Source: Sulfitobacter alexandrii (GTDB taxonomy: Bacteria; Pseudomonadota; Alphaproteobacteria; Rhodobacterales; Rhodobacteraceae). Taken from it: a stretch of 64,000 bases of DNA. Position numbers and translations under genes: made by a program. The stretch's first letter is position 1, and each line of letters begins with the position of its first letter. The DNA lies in the NCBI RefSeq assembly GCF_001886735.1, contig NZ_CP018076.1, forward strand, positions 1,364,001-1,428,000, read 5' to 3'. Of this stretch, positions 29,984 through 39,480 are shown in pieces. The notes below the pieces were generated by a model that ran no database searches, was not told where the DNA came from, and saw only the letters and a program-made list of their open reading frames with translations.

Positions 29984-30760
29984 TTATTCGGCCGCTTTCG
30001 GCTGCAGGTCGACGATGGTGTTGTCGATCGCCGTCGGATCCGTGCGGACGGTCTTCTCAAGGCCCAGCTCCGGCATGATCTCCTGCATTTCGGCGCGCAG
30101 GCGGTCCAGCTGCGCTGCCGCCACGCTCTCTTCCAGCTCCACCTCGTGAACCCAGTGCTTCAGTTCCGTGGAGATGCTCTTGGCCTGTTCCAGCCTGCTG
30201 TTGAAGAGTTCGATTTCCTGCTGGCGCTGCTCGAGGAAGCTGCGCGCGCGGGCGATCTTCTCGTCGGCATAGACCTGCGCCAGTTCACGGCTGATATGGC
30301 TCATCTGCGCCGCGACCTCCAGCAGGCTCGGCTCGAGCGTCGAGAGATCCGGGTGATCGCGCAGGTAGGCCAGGCGTTCGCGGACGGCGTCGAACTCCGA
30401 ACTCATCTTGAAGGTCTGGGCGCGGTCCGCGGCGTGTACGACGTGATAGGCCTGGGCGACGTCACGCATCCCGATGGAAAACGAGCGATGCGAATTCTCG
30501 AGCTGCATGATGCGGCGGTTCGACGGCAGGAAGAAACACAGGCCCACGGCAAGAACCGTCAGGCCGATCTGCGCGTACATTCCGGCTTCGGGGACGGGCT
30601 CGCCCTGAAAGAAAACGGTCATGCTGATCCACGACCACTGGCCGAATGCAGCCATCAGCGTGGCGCCCAACAGCGCGAGTGCGGCCAGCAGGAAGACTGC
30701 CAACGCGAGGCGCTGCATCAGGTATTGGACCAGATAAAGGGCCGCCTGAACATGTAACAA
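29984..30760 (-). CDS. Two-helix membrane protein with long coiled coil
   Basis: 258 residues if the TTG at 30760 is used: GGAG lies exactly 8 nt upstream, and the resulting N-terminus (MLHVQAALYLVQYLMQRLA) suits the first transmembrane helix. The next ATG would be 30718. Helices at about 14-38 and 60-78 are followed by a long charged helical region (about 90-250) with heptad character, probably a cytoplasmic coiled coil. Similar Rhodobacteraceae proteins are often labelled DNA repair protein, but nothing in the sequence supports that. Function unknown. Confidence 0.6.
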   Translation of the reverse strand: MLHVQAALYLVQYLMQRLALAVFLLAALALLGATLMAAFGQWSWISMTVFFQGEPVPEAGMYAQIGLTVLAVGLCFFLPSNRRIMQLENSHRSFSIGMRDVAQAYHVVHAADRAQTFKMSSEFDAVRERLAYLRDHPDLSTLEPSLLEVAAQMSHISRELAQVYADEKIARARSFLEQRQQEIELFNSRLEQAKSISTELKHWVHEVELEESVAAAQLDRLRAEMQEIMPELGLEKTVRTDPTAIDNTIVDLQPKAAE

Positions 30761-30880
30761 AAACTTTACTCCGCAAACCGTCGTTATAGGCAAGTTTATG
30801 CTGATCGGGTCGCATTGCCATAAAAAAACTAAATTTTGCCCGAAAAGTTAACGCCTACGCGTACTATGACATACCGAAGG

Positions 30881-30913
30881 GCGGGATTGTCGCGGTTTCG
30901 GCGTCAATCCCGC
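30881..30913 (-). terminator. Strong hairpin at the end of the alr-pqiA operon
   Basis: A perfect 9-bp inverted repeat (GCGGGATTG with CAATCCCGC) closes a 15-nt loop that itself can pair CGC with GCG. It overlaps the stop codon of pqiA. A third GCGGGATTG copy lies at 30922-30930 inside the gene. No T-run follows, so it may be Rho-assisted or an mRNA-stabilising end. Confidence 0.45.
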
Positions 30914-31347
30914 GCGCCCGAGCGGGATTGTTCAGTGCGCAGGCCGATCAAAATAGAACCGATCACGCAGCCAGTAAACAGGTAAAGACCCCATGCCGTT
31001 TCGACGCGGCCGACGCCGATTCCCTTGGCCAAAGTGACGTAAAGCGCGATGAGGAACACGTCCGCCATCGCCAGTTTTCCCAGCAATTGCAGGGCCGGCA
31101 AGGCGCGATGACTGAGCAGGCGGAAGTGGATCAGCGCAAGCCCGATCGTCTTCAGATACGGCGCGAAGAGGGCAAGGAAAGTGACGAGAAGCGCCAGCGG
31201 GATGTCCGTGGTCCAAAGCGATGCCAGACCCGTCAAGACCGAAATCTCGTCCATCCCGAAGATCGGCAGCAGTCCTGCGCGCATCAGCGGCGCGGTCCAG
31301 GCGATGGGATAGAGCACCAGCAGCGTCAGGTTCGCCGCCCTGAGCAT
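30904..31347 (-). CDS. pqiA: Paraquat-inducible protein A family membrane protein
   Basis: 147 residues with four hydrophobic helices. Recognisable PqiA features are the N-terminal NLTLLVLYPIAWTAPLM, the ISVLTGLASLW segment and KLAMADVFLIALYVTLAKG. It is about one PqiA module long, without the Cys-rich zinc-ribbon part, so it is a single-domain member of a family linked to lipid transport between membranes. It shares one base with the alr stop (TGATG) and forms an operon with it. Confidence 0.8.
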   Translation of the reverse strand: MLRAANLTLLVLYPIAWTAPLMRAGLLPIFGMDEISVLTGLASLWTTDIPLALLVTFLALFAPYLKTIGLALIHFRLLSHRALPALQLLGKLAMADVFLIALYVTLAKGIGVGRVETAWGLYLFTGCVIGSILIGLRTEQSRSGARD

Positions 31348-32381
31348 CAGCGCAGGTAGACCCTGTCGTACCGGGGGCCGAGCGATGTCAGAACCTCGTA
31401 GCCGATTGTTCCGGCGAAACCGGCGACGGTGTCGATCGACTGGTGAAGACCGATCAGTTGCAGGTGTTCCGGGACCTCGTCCAGCGCGGTCACATCGACG
31501 GTGAGCATGTCCATCGACACGCGGCCCGCCAGCGGCAACTTGTGCCCGTCATGGGTGAGGGTGGCGACATTGCCCATCGCGCGGATCAGGCCATCGGCAT
31601 AGCCGCCGCTGACCGTGGCGATCCGCATCGGTGCGGGGGCGGTAAAGGTCATTCCGTAGCCCACGGTTTCCCCGGCCGCGATGTCGCGCACCTGCACCAC
31701 CGGCAGGTCCAGCGTGACCACAGGTGTTGCATCGACGAAAGGCAGGCCGCCATAAAGACCGATGCCGGGGCGGGTCATGTCGAAGTGGAATGCCGGGCCG
31801 AGGATCGTGCCGCCCGTCGCGGCCATGGAACGCGGCACGTCCAGCCCCTCGGTCATGTCGGTGAAGTTCTGCAGCTGCATCGCGTTCATCGGATTGTCCG
31901 GCTCGTCGGCGCAGGCGAGATGCGACATGATGAGCGTGGGCTTCTGTGCCAGCGCGATGTCGCGCAGGGCGGCCCATTCCGCCGGTTCCATTCCCAGCCG
32001 GTTCATGCCGCTGTCGAGTTGCAGGCCGAAGGGATGGCCCGGCAAGGCCTCCACGTGGATCAGCAGCTGATCGACGGAGTTGATCATCGGCACGAGGTTG
32101 CCCTCGCGGATCATGTCGGCGTCGCCCGGCATGTGGCCGGAAAAGACGTTGATCGCGGGACCGGGGCCGATCACCCGGCGCAGGGTCACGCCCTCTTCGG
32201 CGGAATGCACGAAGAAGGTCCGCGCCCCGGCGTCGGCCAGTACCGGTGCCACCCGCGCCACCCCGAGGCCGTAGGCATCCGCCTTGATGACCGCGCCCGT
32301 CTCGCAGGTGGACAGGGCGTCGAGCGCGCGCCAGTTGGCGGCGATGGCGGGCAGGTCGATGGTGAGGGTCGGTGAGCTCAT
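31347..32381 (-). CDS. alr: Alanine racemase
   Basis: 344 residues. PLP enzyme making D-alanine for peptidoglycan. The PLP lysine is K33 in [10 protein letters not shown], the catalytic Tyr lies in [10 protein letters not shown], and the substrate-site segment is [12 protein letters not shown]. The fold-type III barrel plus C-terminal beta domain is complete. It stands upstream of pqiA in a two-gene operon; 31 nt separate it from the metallo-hydrolase gene behind it, possibly one longer transcript. Confidence 0.93.
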   Translation of the reverse strand: MSSPTLTIDLPAIAANWRALDALSTCETGAVIKADAYGLGVARVAPVLADAGARTFFVHSAEEGVTLRRVIGPGPAINVFSGHMPGDADMIREGNLVPMINSVDQLLIHVEALPGHPFGLQLDSGMNRLGMEPAEWAALRDIALAQKPTLIMSHLACADEPDNPMNAMQLQNFTDMTEGLDVPRSMAATGGTILGPAFHFDMTRPGIGLYGGLPFVDATPVVTLDLPVVQVRDIAAGETVGYGMTFTAPAPMRIATVSGGYADGLIRAMGNVATLTHDGHKLPLAGRVSMDMLTVDVTALDEVPEHLQLIGLHQSIDTVAGFAGTIGYEVLTSLGPRYDRVYLR

Positions 32382-32412
32382 GGTCTGTGTTGGTCCTGTC
32401 GCAATGGTGTGG

Positions 32413-33750
32413 TCACGCGGTCTTGCGCTTCATCCGGGCGCTTACACCGCGCAGGCGGTCGAGGAAAATCCCCACGATCTTGGGGTTCAGGAACAGGCCG
32501 GGGCCGAAACGGATGCCGAGGTTGTTCAGGTTTTCGATCGAAATGGATCGTGCGGCGCGGGAGAATCCACCCTCGCGCGCTTCCTCGAAGGTGCCGTTGA
32601 CGCCCAGCGTATCGAAGCCGAAGGAATTCGAGAACAGGAAGTTCAGGCTTTCCGAATGCATCGTCAGGTCTGCGGGATCGTCGGTCTTGTCGAGCGTGCC
32701 GCGCGGCGGGTCGATGCGCCAGCTTTGCCCGGTATCGTCGAGGTGCACGACCACCGGCTGCAGCACGCGGATCGGCGAAGCGACCTGTGCCAGCCGCATG
32801 GCGGCCCGCGAGTTGTTGGCGAATACCCTCTCGCGCCATTTGGCGAAACTGGCGCGCAGGGTATCCTCGTCCACCGTGTCGTAGGTCATGAGGTCCTGGC
32901 CCGCACGGTCGTACTGCGCCGCCCAGTACGCGACGGCGGCCGCGTTCTGGCCGGGACGCACGCGGCCGTCCGTCACGTCGCCGGGTTGCATGACGCACAG
33001 ATCGAATGGCGCTTCGAGGAAGGCCTCGATCACGTCTTCCGGGCGGTTCGCCGCGTCGTTCAGATAGGCGTTGCGTTCGTGGGCGAAGCTGACGAAACTC
33101 GCGAAGGGGATGACGGTTTTGGGTTCAAGAACTTCCGCCTGTATCTTGATATTGTTCAGCTTTTCCTGCGCTGCCGCCTCGCGCCAGTCGCGGTTCTCGC
33201 GCCCGCCTTTCCAGGCTGCATAGCTGAACTGGGTCAGCAGGATGTCGCATGTTCCGACCGCTGCACGCACCTCTTCGGCGCGCGCGATCGTTCGCACCGC
33301 GCAATCGTTGAGGTTCAGAACGTGGGTATCCCCCATCCGCACCGAAAGCGCCGAGTCGTAGAATTCGTCCTTGAAACAGGTCACCGATACGTCTTTGCCC
33401 AACTCGTAGGATTTGCCAAAGGTCAGCTCTGTCAGGTCGAATCCTTCGGCGCGGAGGAAATAGGCCACGCGCTGGTCGTCGATGTCCTGAAACAGCAGCT
33501 TGATGCCGCGCTGGCGGATCATATCGCCCCATCGCTTGAAAAAGCCGACCGAGAAGTGATCGGGATGTTCGTGGCTGATCCAGATATGCGTGACCCGCGA
33601 CAGCAGTTCCCTGATGCGATCGTCGGGTGTTTCGACCAGCAGCCGCCAGCCCTTGTGAAAGGCCGGGCCGTTGTACCACGGGTCGGACAGCAGGGCGACC
33701 TGACCATGGGTCATCAGGACCGAGGCGTGGTTGACGAATTCGATCTGCAT
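32413..33750 (-). CDS. Metallo-beta-lactamase-fold hydrolase with long C-terminal region
   Basis: 445 residues from the ATG at 33750 (GGAG 7 nt upstream; a GTG at 33753 is the alternative). The N-terminal strand [13 protein letters not shown] leads to the metal motif SHEHPDHF (near residues 60-67), and the beginning resembles UlaG-like and CMP-sialate-hydroxylase-type MBL domains. The last 200 residues (from about 245) have no family I know. No partner enzyme fixes the substrate. It is divergent from the desaturase-like gene across a 62-nt gap containing a perfect 6-bp palindrome. Confidence 0.7.
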   Translation of the reverse strand: MQIEFVNHASVLMTHGQVALLSDPWYNGPAFHKGWRLLVETPDDRIRELLSRVTHIWISHEHPDHFSVGFFKRWGDMIRQRGIKLLFQDIDDQRVAYFLRAEGFDLTELTFGKSYELGKDVSVTCFKDEFYDSALSVRMGDTHVLNLNDCAVRTIARAEEVRAAVGTCDILLTQFSYAAWKGGRENRDWREAAAQEKLNNIKIQAEVLEPKTVIPFASFVSFAHERNAYLNDAANRPEDVIEAFLEAPFDLCVMQPGDVTDGRVRPGQNAAAVAYWAAQYDRAGQDLMTYDTVDEDTLRASFAKWRERVFANNSRAAMRLAQVASPIRVLQPVVVHLDDTGQSWRIDPPRGTLDKTDDPADLTMHSESLNFLFSNSFGFDTLGVNGTFEEAREGGFSRAARSISIENLNNLGIRFGPGLFLNPKIVGIFLDRLRGVSARMKRKTA

Positions 33751-33778
33751 CACGATGCTCCGCAGTCAGGGGTTGCCA

Positions 33779-33795
33779 CCGTCTAACCAAGACGG
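33779..33795. promoter_or_regulatory. Palindrome between divergent metallo-hydrolase and hydroxylase genes
   Basis: CCGTCT and AGACGG flank a 5-nt AACCA centre. The element is the only dyad in the 62-nt divergent gap and ends 1 nt before the Shine-Dalgarno AAGGGGG of the plus-strand gene. It may be an operator for one or both genes, or a leader hairpin affecting translation of the plus-strand gene. Weak evidence. Confidence 0.3.
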
Positions 33796-33812
33796 CCAAG
33801 GGGGTAAAGCAT

Positions 33813-34547
33813 ATGCAGCGGCTCAGGATCATGGCGGGCCATCCCGCGCTGGTCATGATGGCTCTGGCGTGGATCTGCGGGGTTGTCGCGCTGCTGCTGG
33901 CCGGCCCCGCATGGGCCTGGTATCTGGTGCCGCTCGGGATCGGGGCGCAGCTTCTGAACGAATACAACCTGCATCGTTTCGTCTTTCACCTGCCGCCGCC
34001 GCGTCGGCAATGGGCCTTCGACCTGCTGTACCGTGCACACTACGGTCACCACGATTTTCCGACGAACACGGGGCTGTTCTTCGTGCCCGCCTGGGTGGCG
34101 CTGCCGATGCTGGCGGCGAACTTCTTACTGGTGTGGGGGATCGCCGCTCTCGTCGGGGTGACGCAGCCGATGTGGGTCGCGGTGGCCATCGTGCCGGTAG
34201 GCGGGGTGGCCATGTTCATGGTCTACGAATGGTTCCACATGACCGCACACCTCAACATCCCCAAGTCGCGCGTCGCCGCCGAGGTGACGCGGCTGCACAA
34301 CCAGCATCACTTCCGCGATTTTTCGCGCTGGTTTCACGTCAGCCCGGGGGGACGGGTAATCGACCGTGCGATGGGGACGGACATCGACCGCGAGGCGCTG
34401 AAACAACGCCAGCGCGTCGATTTCATCCGGACGTTGGGCCTGCGGCCGGACGACTCCCGGCTGGTCGCGGCACGGGCGCGGTTCGCGCCGCGGTTCGGCA
34501 TCAGCGCGGCGGAGGTGGCCCAGGCCGGAAATGTGAAGTCTCCGTAA
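33813..34547 (+). CDS. Sterol desaturase / fatty acid hydroxylase family protein
   Basis: 244 residues, four or more hydrophobic helices. The di-iron histidine motifs of the fatty-acid-hydroxylase superfamily are present: HRFVFH (near 53-58), HYGHHDFP (near 75-80), a central EWFHMTAHL and the C-terminal LHNQHHF. The likely reaction is O2-dependent hydroxylation or desaturation of a lipid in the membrane; substrate unknown. AAGGGGG precedes the ATG. The following secreted hydrolase begins 71 nt downstream on the same strand. Confidence 0.85.
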   Translation: MQRLRIMAGHPALVMMALAWICGVVALLLAGPAWAWYLVPLGIGAQLLNEYNLHRFVFHLPPPRRQWAFDLLYRAHYGHHDFPTNTGLFFVPAWVALPMLAANFLLVWGIAALVGVTQPMWVAVAIVPVGGVAMFMVYEWFHMTAHLNIPKSRVAAEVTRLHNQHHFRDFSRWFHVSPGGRVIDRAMGTDIDREALKQRQRVDFIRTLGLRPDDSRLVAARARFAPRFGISAAEVAQAGNVKSP

Positions 34548-34618
34548 CGTCACGCGAACTTCCCTTGCCCTGCCCCGGAAGGTGCCTAAGGTCGTGGCAT
34601 CGACAAAGGGAGAGGAAC

Positions 34619-35932
34619 ATGAAGCATTACATCATCGCCACCGCCGCGGTGGCACTCGGCGCGCAGGGCGCACTGGCCGAGAACCGGATCGACACGCAAC
34701 TGCCCAACGCCCCGGAACTTGCCGGCTACGGCGACCTGACGGTCGGGGTTCGCACGCTCGAGATGGTGAACCCCGACCAGATCGACATTCTCGCGATCGA
34801 CCCGCAGGCGGAGAAACCTGCCGAATGGCCGCGCTACGATCGGCCCCTGACGGTCGAGATGTGGTATCCGGCGGCGGAAGGGGCCGAGGGGGACACCAGC
34901 TTGCAGGCCTATCTCCGCGACGGCACGACCGAAGTGACGCTGGTCGGCAAGGCCCACCGCGATGCCGAGCCTGCCGCCGGTGAAGAGGCCTATCCGCTGG
35001 TGCTGATCAGCCATGGATATCCGGGCAACCGTTTCCTGCTGTCCCACCTGGCCGAGAACCTGGCGTCCAAGGGGTACGTGGTGGCCTCCATCGACCATAC
35101 GGACAGTACCTACCGCACGCAGGCGGCCTTCGGGTCGACACTGGTGAACCGGTCTCTGGACCAGCTCTTCGTGCTCGAGCAGATGGCACAGAAGGCTGCC
35201 GATGGCGGCGAGTTCGCCGGCCTCTACGATGCCGGGAACACGGGGCTGGTCGGTTATTCGATGGGCGGCTACGGCGCGGTCATCACCGCCGGCGGCGGCG
35301 TGACCGAGGCGTCGGTCGGATATGGCTGGGGCGGCCCGCACGGCACGCTGGGTATCCATCAGGCCGGTTCGGAAACCCACGAGGATCTTTTCGACGACAG
35401 GATCAAGACCGCCGTCGCCTTTGGCCCCTGGGGCATGAACACCGGCTTCTGGGATGCCGAAGGTCTGGCCGGGGTAAAGATCCCGATGTTGTTCATCGCA
35501 GGGTCGCAAGACGACACCTCTCTCTACGAGAAGGGCGTGCGCGCGATCTGGGAAAACGTCTCGGGCGTTGAAACGGCGCTGCTGACCTACATCAACGCGG
35601 GTCACAACGCGGGTGCGCCCATGCCCGCGCCGGAAGAAAGCTACTATTTCAACGAGGACAAGGGCTTCAACATCTCGGAGCACTACACCGACCCGGTGTG
35701 GAACACGGCGCGGATGAACAACATCGCCCAGCACTTCGTGACGGCCTGGCTGGACGAGCATCTCAAGGGCGACGCCGAAGCGGGCACTTACCTCGACCTG
35801 GTCGAGAACTCGAACGACGGCACCTGGTCGATGAACGAGGACGGCACGGAAAAGGAAGACCACAGCTACTGGAAAGGTTTTCCGGAAGGCACGGCCAAGG
35901 GGCTGGTCTACGAGGTCAAGACCCCCGAATGA
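34619..35932 (+). CDS. Secreted alpha/beta hydrolase (dienelactone hydrolase/PAF-acetylhydrolase-like)
   Basis: 437 residues. A signal peptide (MKHYIIATAAVALGAQGALA) points to the periplasm. The alpha/beta-hydrolase core has the oxyanion region LISHGYPGNR and the nucleophile elbow GYSMGG with S214; the later IAGSQDD segment supplies an acidic residue and NAGHNAG the likely catalytic His. Residues 20-125 form an N-terminal domain reminiscent of platelet-activating-factor acetylhydrolase-like enzymes. AGGGAGAGG lies 5-9 nt before the ATG. The substrate is probably an ester; unknown. Confidence 0.75.
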   Translation: MKHYIIATAAVALGAQGALAENRIDTQLPNAPELAGYGDLTVGVRTLEMVNPDQIDILAIDPQAEKPAEWPRYDRPLTVEMWYPAAEGAEGDTSLQAYLRDGTTEVTLVGKAHRDAEPAAGEEAYPLVLISHGYPGNRFLLSHLAENLASKGYVVASIDHTDSTYRTQAAFGSTLVNRSLDQLFVLEQMAQKAADGGEFAGLYDAGNTGLVGYSMGGYGAVITAGGGVTEASVGYGWGGPHGTLGIHQAGSETHEDLFDDRIKTAVAFGPWGMNTGFWDAEGLAGVKIPMLFIAGSQDDTSLYEKGVRAIWENVSGVETALLTYINAGHNAGAPMPAPEESYYFNEDKGFNISEHYTDPVWNTARMNNIAQHFVTAWLDEHLKGDAEAGTYLDLVENSNDGTWSMNEDGTEKEDHSYWKGFPEGTAKGLVYEVKTPE

Positions 35933-35937
35933 CAAGA

Positions 35938-35968
35938 CAAGGGCACCGGCATCAGGCCGGTGCCCTTG
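35938..35968. terminator. Bidirectional hairpin between the hydrolase and dnaB
   Basis: A perfect 13-bp stem (35938-35950 with 35956-35968, arms beginning CAAGGGCACC) closes a 5-nt ATCAG loop 5 nt after the hydrolase stop. It lies between convergent genes, 70 nt from the end of dnaB. There is no clear T-run on either side, but stem strength and position strongly suggest a transcript end. Confidence 0.65.
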
Positions 35969-36037
35969 ATCGGCTGAAGGTTCAGTGGGCGCAACCGGCC
36001 CGGAAAACCTGAAGATCTCGGAACCCGGGCCAGACGA

Positions 36038-37537
36038 TCAGAATTCCTGGTCGTTGCCGTTGCCTTGCTGCCAGGGTTTGACGAGGTTGCCGAAGCGGGT
36101 GAAACGCCCCTCGAAGCTCAGGTCGACCGTCCCGATGGGGCCATGGCGCTGCTTGCCGATGACCACCTCGGCGCGACCGTGCAGGCGCTCCATCTCTTCC
36201 TGCCAAGCGGCCATTTTCTCCAGCTCGTGGTCGCCGGGTTTCTCCCGCTCCTTGTAGTATTCCTCGCGGAACACGAACATCACCACGTCTGCGTCCTGTT
36301 CGATCGAGCCCGATTCCCGCAGGTCCGACAGCTGCGGGCGCTTGTCCTCGCGGCTTTCCACCTGACGGCTGAGCTGTGAGAGGGCGATCACCGGAATGTC
36401 CAGTTCCTTGGCAATGGCCTTGAGACCCATGGTGATCTCGGAAATCTCGTTCACCCGGTTCTCGGACTTGCCGGTGCCGCGGACCAGTTGCAGGTAGTCC
36501 ACGATCAACAGGTCGAGCCCGTGGGTGCGCTTGAGGCGCCGGGCGCGGGCCGCAAGCTGGCTGATGGGCAGGGCGGGCGTGTCGTCGATGAAGAGCGGGC
36601 AGGCTTCCAGCGCCTTGGCGGCGTCGACGAAGCGGCGGAACTCGGCTTCGGTCATGTCGCCCGAACGGATCTGCTGGGACGGAATTTCCGCGGCTTCCGA
36701 CAAGATCCGCGCGGCGAGCTGTTCGGCGCTCATCTCCAGCGAGTAGAACCCGACCACGCCGCCGTCGACCGCGCCTTCGGTGCCGTCGGGCGTGATGCCC
36801 CGCTTGTAGGCCTTCGCGACGTTGAAGGCGATGTTGGTCGCCAGTGAGGTCTTGCCCATGGACGGACGGCCGGCAAGGATCAGCAGGTCGGACCGGTGCA
36901 GGCCGCCCAGCTTGGCGTCCATGTCGATCAGCCCGGTACTGACGCCGGACAGGCCCCCATCGCGCTGGTAGGCCGCGTTGGCGACATTAACGGCGTCTGT
37001 CACCGCCTTGAGAAAGCTTTGAAATCCGCTTTCGACCTGACCTTGTTCGGCCAGTTGGTACAGCTTCTGTTCCGCCTCGACGATCTGCTCCCGGGGCTCG
37101 GAACTCACGTCCACCTGCGCGGCTTTCGCGGAAATGTCCCGGCCCAGCTGGATCAGGTCGCGCCGCACGGCGAGGTCGTAGATCATCTGTGCGTAGTCGC
37201 GCACCGCGAAGGCGCTGATCGCGGCCCCCGCAAGGCGTGCCAGATAAGCGGGGCCCCCCAGTTCCTTCAGGCCCTCGTCGTCTTCCATGAACGCTTTCAG
37301 CGTCACCGGGCTGGCCAGGTTGTTCTTGGCGATCCGTTGTGCGGCGATGTCGTAGATGCGCGCGTGCACCGGATCGTAGAAGTGCCGCGCCGAGATGATC
37401 GAAGCGACACGATCGTAGATGTCGTTGTTCGTCAGGATCGCACCCAGAAGCTGCTGTTCGGCCTCGATGGAATGCGGCATCGTTTCCGGCGCCTGCACGG
37501 CGATGTCGTTCGCGTTCAGCGATGTGATCTCGTTCAT
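36038..37537 (-). CDS. dnaB: Replicative DNA helicase
   Basis: 499 residues. RecA-fold hexameric helicase that unwinds the chromosome at the fork. The N-terminal DnaB domain (PHSIEAEQQLLGAILTNN) is followed by Walker A AGRPSMGKTSLA, the FYSLEMSAEQL motif and Walker B LLIVDYLQL, then LSQLSRQVESREDKRP. The ATG at 37537 has GGGTGAGACA before it. No intein interrupts the Walker or later motifs. A promoter candidate lies just upstream. Confidence 0.96.
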   Translation of the reverse strand: MNEITSLNANDIAVQAPETMPHSIEAEQQLLGAILTNNDIYDRVASIISARHFYDPVHARIYDIAAQRIAKNNLASPVTLKAFMEDDEGLKELGGPAYLARLAGAAISAFAVRDYAQMIYDLAVRRDLIQLGRDISAKAAQVDVSSEPREQIVEAEQKLYQLAEQGQVESGFQSFLKAVTDAVNVANAAYQRDGGLSGVSTGLIDMDAKLGGLHRSDLLILAGRPSMGKTSLATNIAFNVAKAYKRGITPDGTEGAVDGGVVGFYSLEMSAEQLAARILSEAAEIPSQQIRSGDMTEAEFRRFVDAAKALEACPLFIDDTPALPISQLAARARRLKRTHGLDLLIVDYLQLVRGTGKSENRVNEISEITMGLKAIAKELDIPVIALSQLSRQVESREDKRPQLSDLRESGSIEQDADVVMFVFREEYYKEREKPGDHELEKMAAWQEEMERLHGRAEVVIGKQRHGPIGTVDLSFEGRFTRFGNLVKPWQQGNGNDQEF

Positions 37538-37563
37538 TGTCTCACCCGTTTACTGCGTCCGCT

Positions 37564-37592
37564 GTCATAGGCAGCGGGGCGGGCGGGGGCAA
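37564..37592 (-). promoter_or_regulatory. Candidate promoter of dnaB
   Basis: On the minus strand TTGCCC (37592-37587) and TATGAC (37569-37564) are 17 nt apart, each matching 4 of 6 consensus bases. The start would fall near 37557, giving a leader of about 20 nt. It is the best candidate in the 150-nt gap between pyrE and dnaB. Confidence 0.45.
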
Positions 37593-37687
37593 ATTGTATG
37601 TTTTTGTGGATATGTGGTTGAGAACCGCCCGCGCACCACATCTTGCCCGCCGCAAGGGGGTCGGGTCAAGATGCGGTAGGGTCTCTG

Positions 37688-38365
37688 TCAGGATTTGCGG
37701 GCGTCCTGCCACTCTCGCGGCGCGTTGAGAAAGCTTTCCACTTCGCGCATCGTATCGGCGTCGAAAGCGCCCTGCGCCTTCGCTTCGGCCAGCACATCCC
37801 ACCACGTGCAGAGCGCGTGAAGGGTAACGCCATGATCCCCCAATGTCTTTTCGGTCTGCGGGAAAATGCCGTAATAGAAGATCACAGCCGTGTGCGCGCA
37901 GGTCGCCCCGGTGTCGCGAATCGCGTCCACGAAACTCAGTTTCGAGCCGCCATCCGTGGTGAGGTCTTCCACCAGCAAGACGCGCTGCCCCTCGGTCATG
38001 TCGCCTTCGATCCGGGCGTTGCGGCCGTAACCCTTGGGCTTCTTGCGCACGTAGGTCATGGGCAGCGCCATGCGTTCGGCCACCAGCGCCGCGAAGGGGA
38101 TGCCAGCCGTCTCGCCGCCCGCGATGTTGTCGAAGGCCTCGAACCCCGCGTTGCGCATCACGGTGACGGTCAGGAAATCCATCAGCGTCGCGCGGATGCG
38201 GGGGTAGGAGATCAGCTTCCGGCAGTCGATATAGGTCGGCGACGGCAGGCCGGAGGCGAGCGTGAAAGGCTCCTTCGCATTGAAGTGTACTGCACCGATC
38301 TCCAGCAGCATCCGGGCGGTCAGGCGGGCCATCTCCTCGGCGGGGGGGAAGCTGGTGGGGATCAT
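37688..38365 (-). CDS. pyrE: Orotate phosphoribosyltransferase
   Basis: 225 residues. Pyrimidine synthesis step 5, joining orotate to PRPP. Type I PRTase features are the [22 protein letters not shown] segment with the flexible-loop Lys, and the PRPP-binding motif [14 protein letters not shown]. The start [17 protein letters not shown] follows a GGAG-containing leader (GAAGGAGCCTGCCC). It is 12 nt behind pyrC and co-transcribed. Confidence 0.95.
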   Translation of the reverse strand: MIPTSFPPAEEMARLTARMLLEIGAVHFNAKEPFTLASGLPSPTYIDCRKLISYPRIRATLMDFLTVTVMRNAGFEAFDNIAGGETAGIPFAALVAERMALPMTYVRKKPKGYGRNARIEGDMTEGQRVLLVEDLTTDGGSKLSFVDAIRDTGATCAHTAVIFYYGIFPQTEKTLGDHGVTLHALCTWWDVLAEAKAQGAFDADTMREVESFLNAPREWQDARKS

Positions 38366-38377
38366 GGGCAGGCTCCT

Positions 38378-39409
38378 TCAGGCGGTCCAGTGCAGCGGCA
38401 TGGCCGGATCGAAGACGGTCACGGGGCCGTCCGGTGTGTCGATGTGGGCGGGGAAGTCGGGCGTTTCGCGCACCAGCGTGAGGGTCTCCTCGTTCACCGG
38501 CAACCCGTAGAAGGCCGGGCCATGCAGCGACGTGAAGCCTTCGAGCCGGTCGAGCGCGTCCTCCTGCTCGAACACTTCGGCGAGGATCGACAACGTGTTG
38601 GGCGCGGTGAAACAGCCTGCACAGCCGCAGGGAAGCAGCTTGTTCGCATCGGTGTGCGGCGCGCTGTCGGTGCCCAGAAAGAAGCGCGGATCGCCACCGG
38701 TCGCGGCGCGCCGCAAGGCCAGCCTGTGGCTTTCGCGCTTGGCCACGGGCAGGCAGTAGTAATGCGGGCGAATACCGCCCGCGAGGATGTGGTTGCGATT
38801 GATCACCAGATGATGCGTCGTGATCGTCGCGGCGAGGTTCCGGTCCGAGGCCAGGACATAATCCACCGCGTCGGAGGTCGTGATATGCTCCATCACGACG
38901 CGCAAATCCGGATGGGCCGTGCGGATCGGATCAAGAACACGGTCGATGAAGGCCGCCTCCCGGTCGAAGATATCGACCGCCGTATCCGTCACCTCGCCGT
39001 GGGTACACAGGGGCAGGCCGATTTCGGCCATTTTCTCCAGCACGTGACTGACGCGCGAGAAGTCGGTGACGCCACTGGCGGAGTTGGTGGTGGCACCGGC
39101 CGGATAGAGTTTGACCGCGTGGATCAGCCCGTCCGCGTAGGCCTGTGCCACGTCGCCTGCGTCCGTGTTCTCGGTGAGGTACAGCGTCATCAGCGGGGTG
39201 AAGGCGGACCCTTCGGGCAGGGCGGCGCGGATGCGGTCGCGGTAGGCTGCGGCATCGGCGCCGGTCACCACGGGAGGCACGAGGTTCGGCATGATGATCG
39301 CACGGGCGAAATGCCCCGCGGAGTGAGGCAGCACGGCGCGCAGCATGTCGCCGTCACGCAGGTGCAGGTGCCAGTCATCTGGCCGGCGGATGGTCAGGGT
39401 CTGTGTCAT
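38378..39409 (-). CDS. pyrC: Dihydroorotase
   Basis: 343 residues, class II (E. coli PyrC-like). Pyrimidine synthesis step 3. The binuclear zinc site is visible as DWHLHLRDG, the carboxylated Lys in [14 protein letters not shown], and later His residues in LCTHGEVTD and VMEHITT; the terminal Asp is in GTDSAPH. AACAC-free start; ATG 39409 gives the family-typical [16 protein letters not shown]. It heads the pyrC-pyrE operon. Confidence 0.95.
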   Translation of the reverse strand: MTQTLTIRRPDDWHLHLRDGDMLRAVLPHSAGHFARAIIMPNLVPPVVTGADAAAYRDRIRAALPEGSAFTPLMTLYLTENTDAGDVAQAYADGLIHAVKLYPAGATTNSASGVTDFSRVSHVLEKMAEIGLPLCTHGEVTDTAVDIFDREAAFIDRVLDPIRTAHPDLRVVMEHITTSDAVDYVLASDRNLAATITTHHLVINRNHILAGGIRPHYYCLPVAKRESHRLALRRAATGGDPRFFLGTDSAPHTDANKLLPCGCAGCFTAPNTLSILAEVFEQEDALDRLEGFTSLHGPAFYGLPVNEETLTLVRETPDFPAHIDTPDGPVTVFDPAMPLHWTA

Positions 39410-39480
39410 GCCGACGCGCTAGCACAACCGCAGGGGCGGGGCCAGTATCCTTTGCGGGGCAGGACGCGGCGGCGCGAGGG

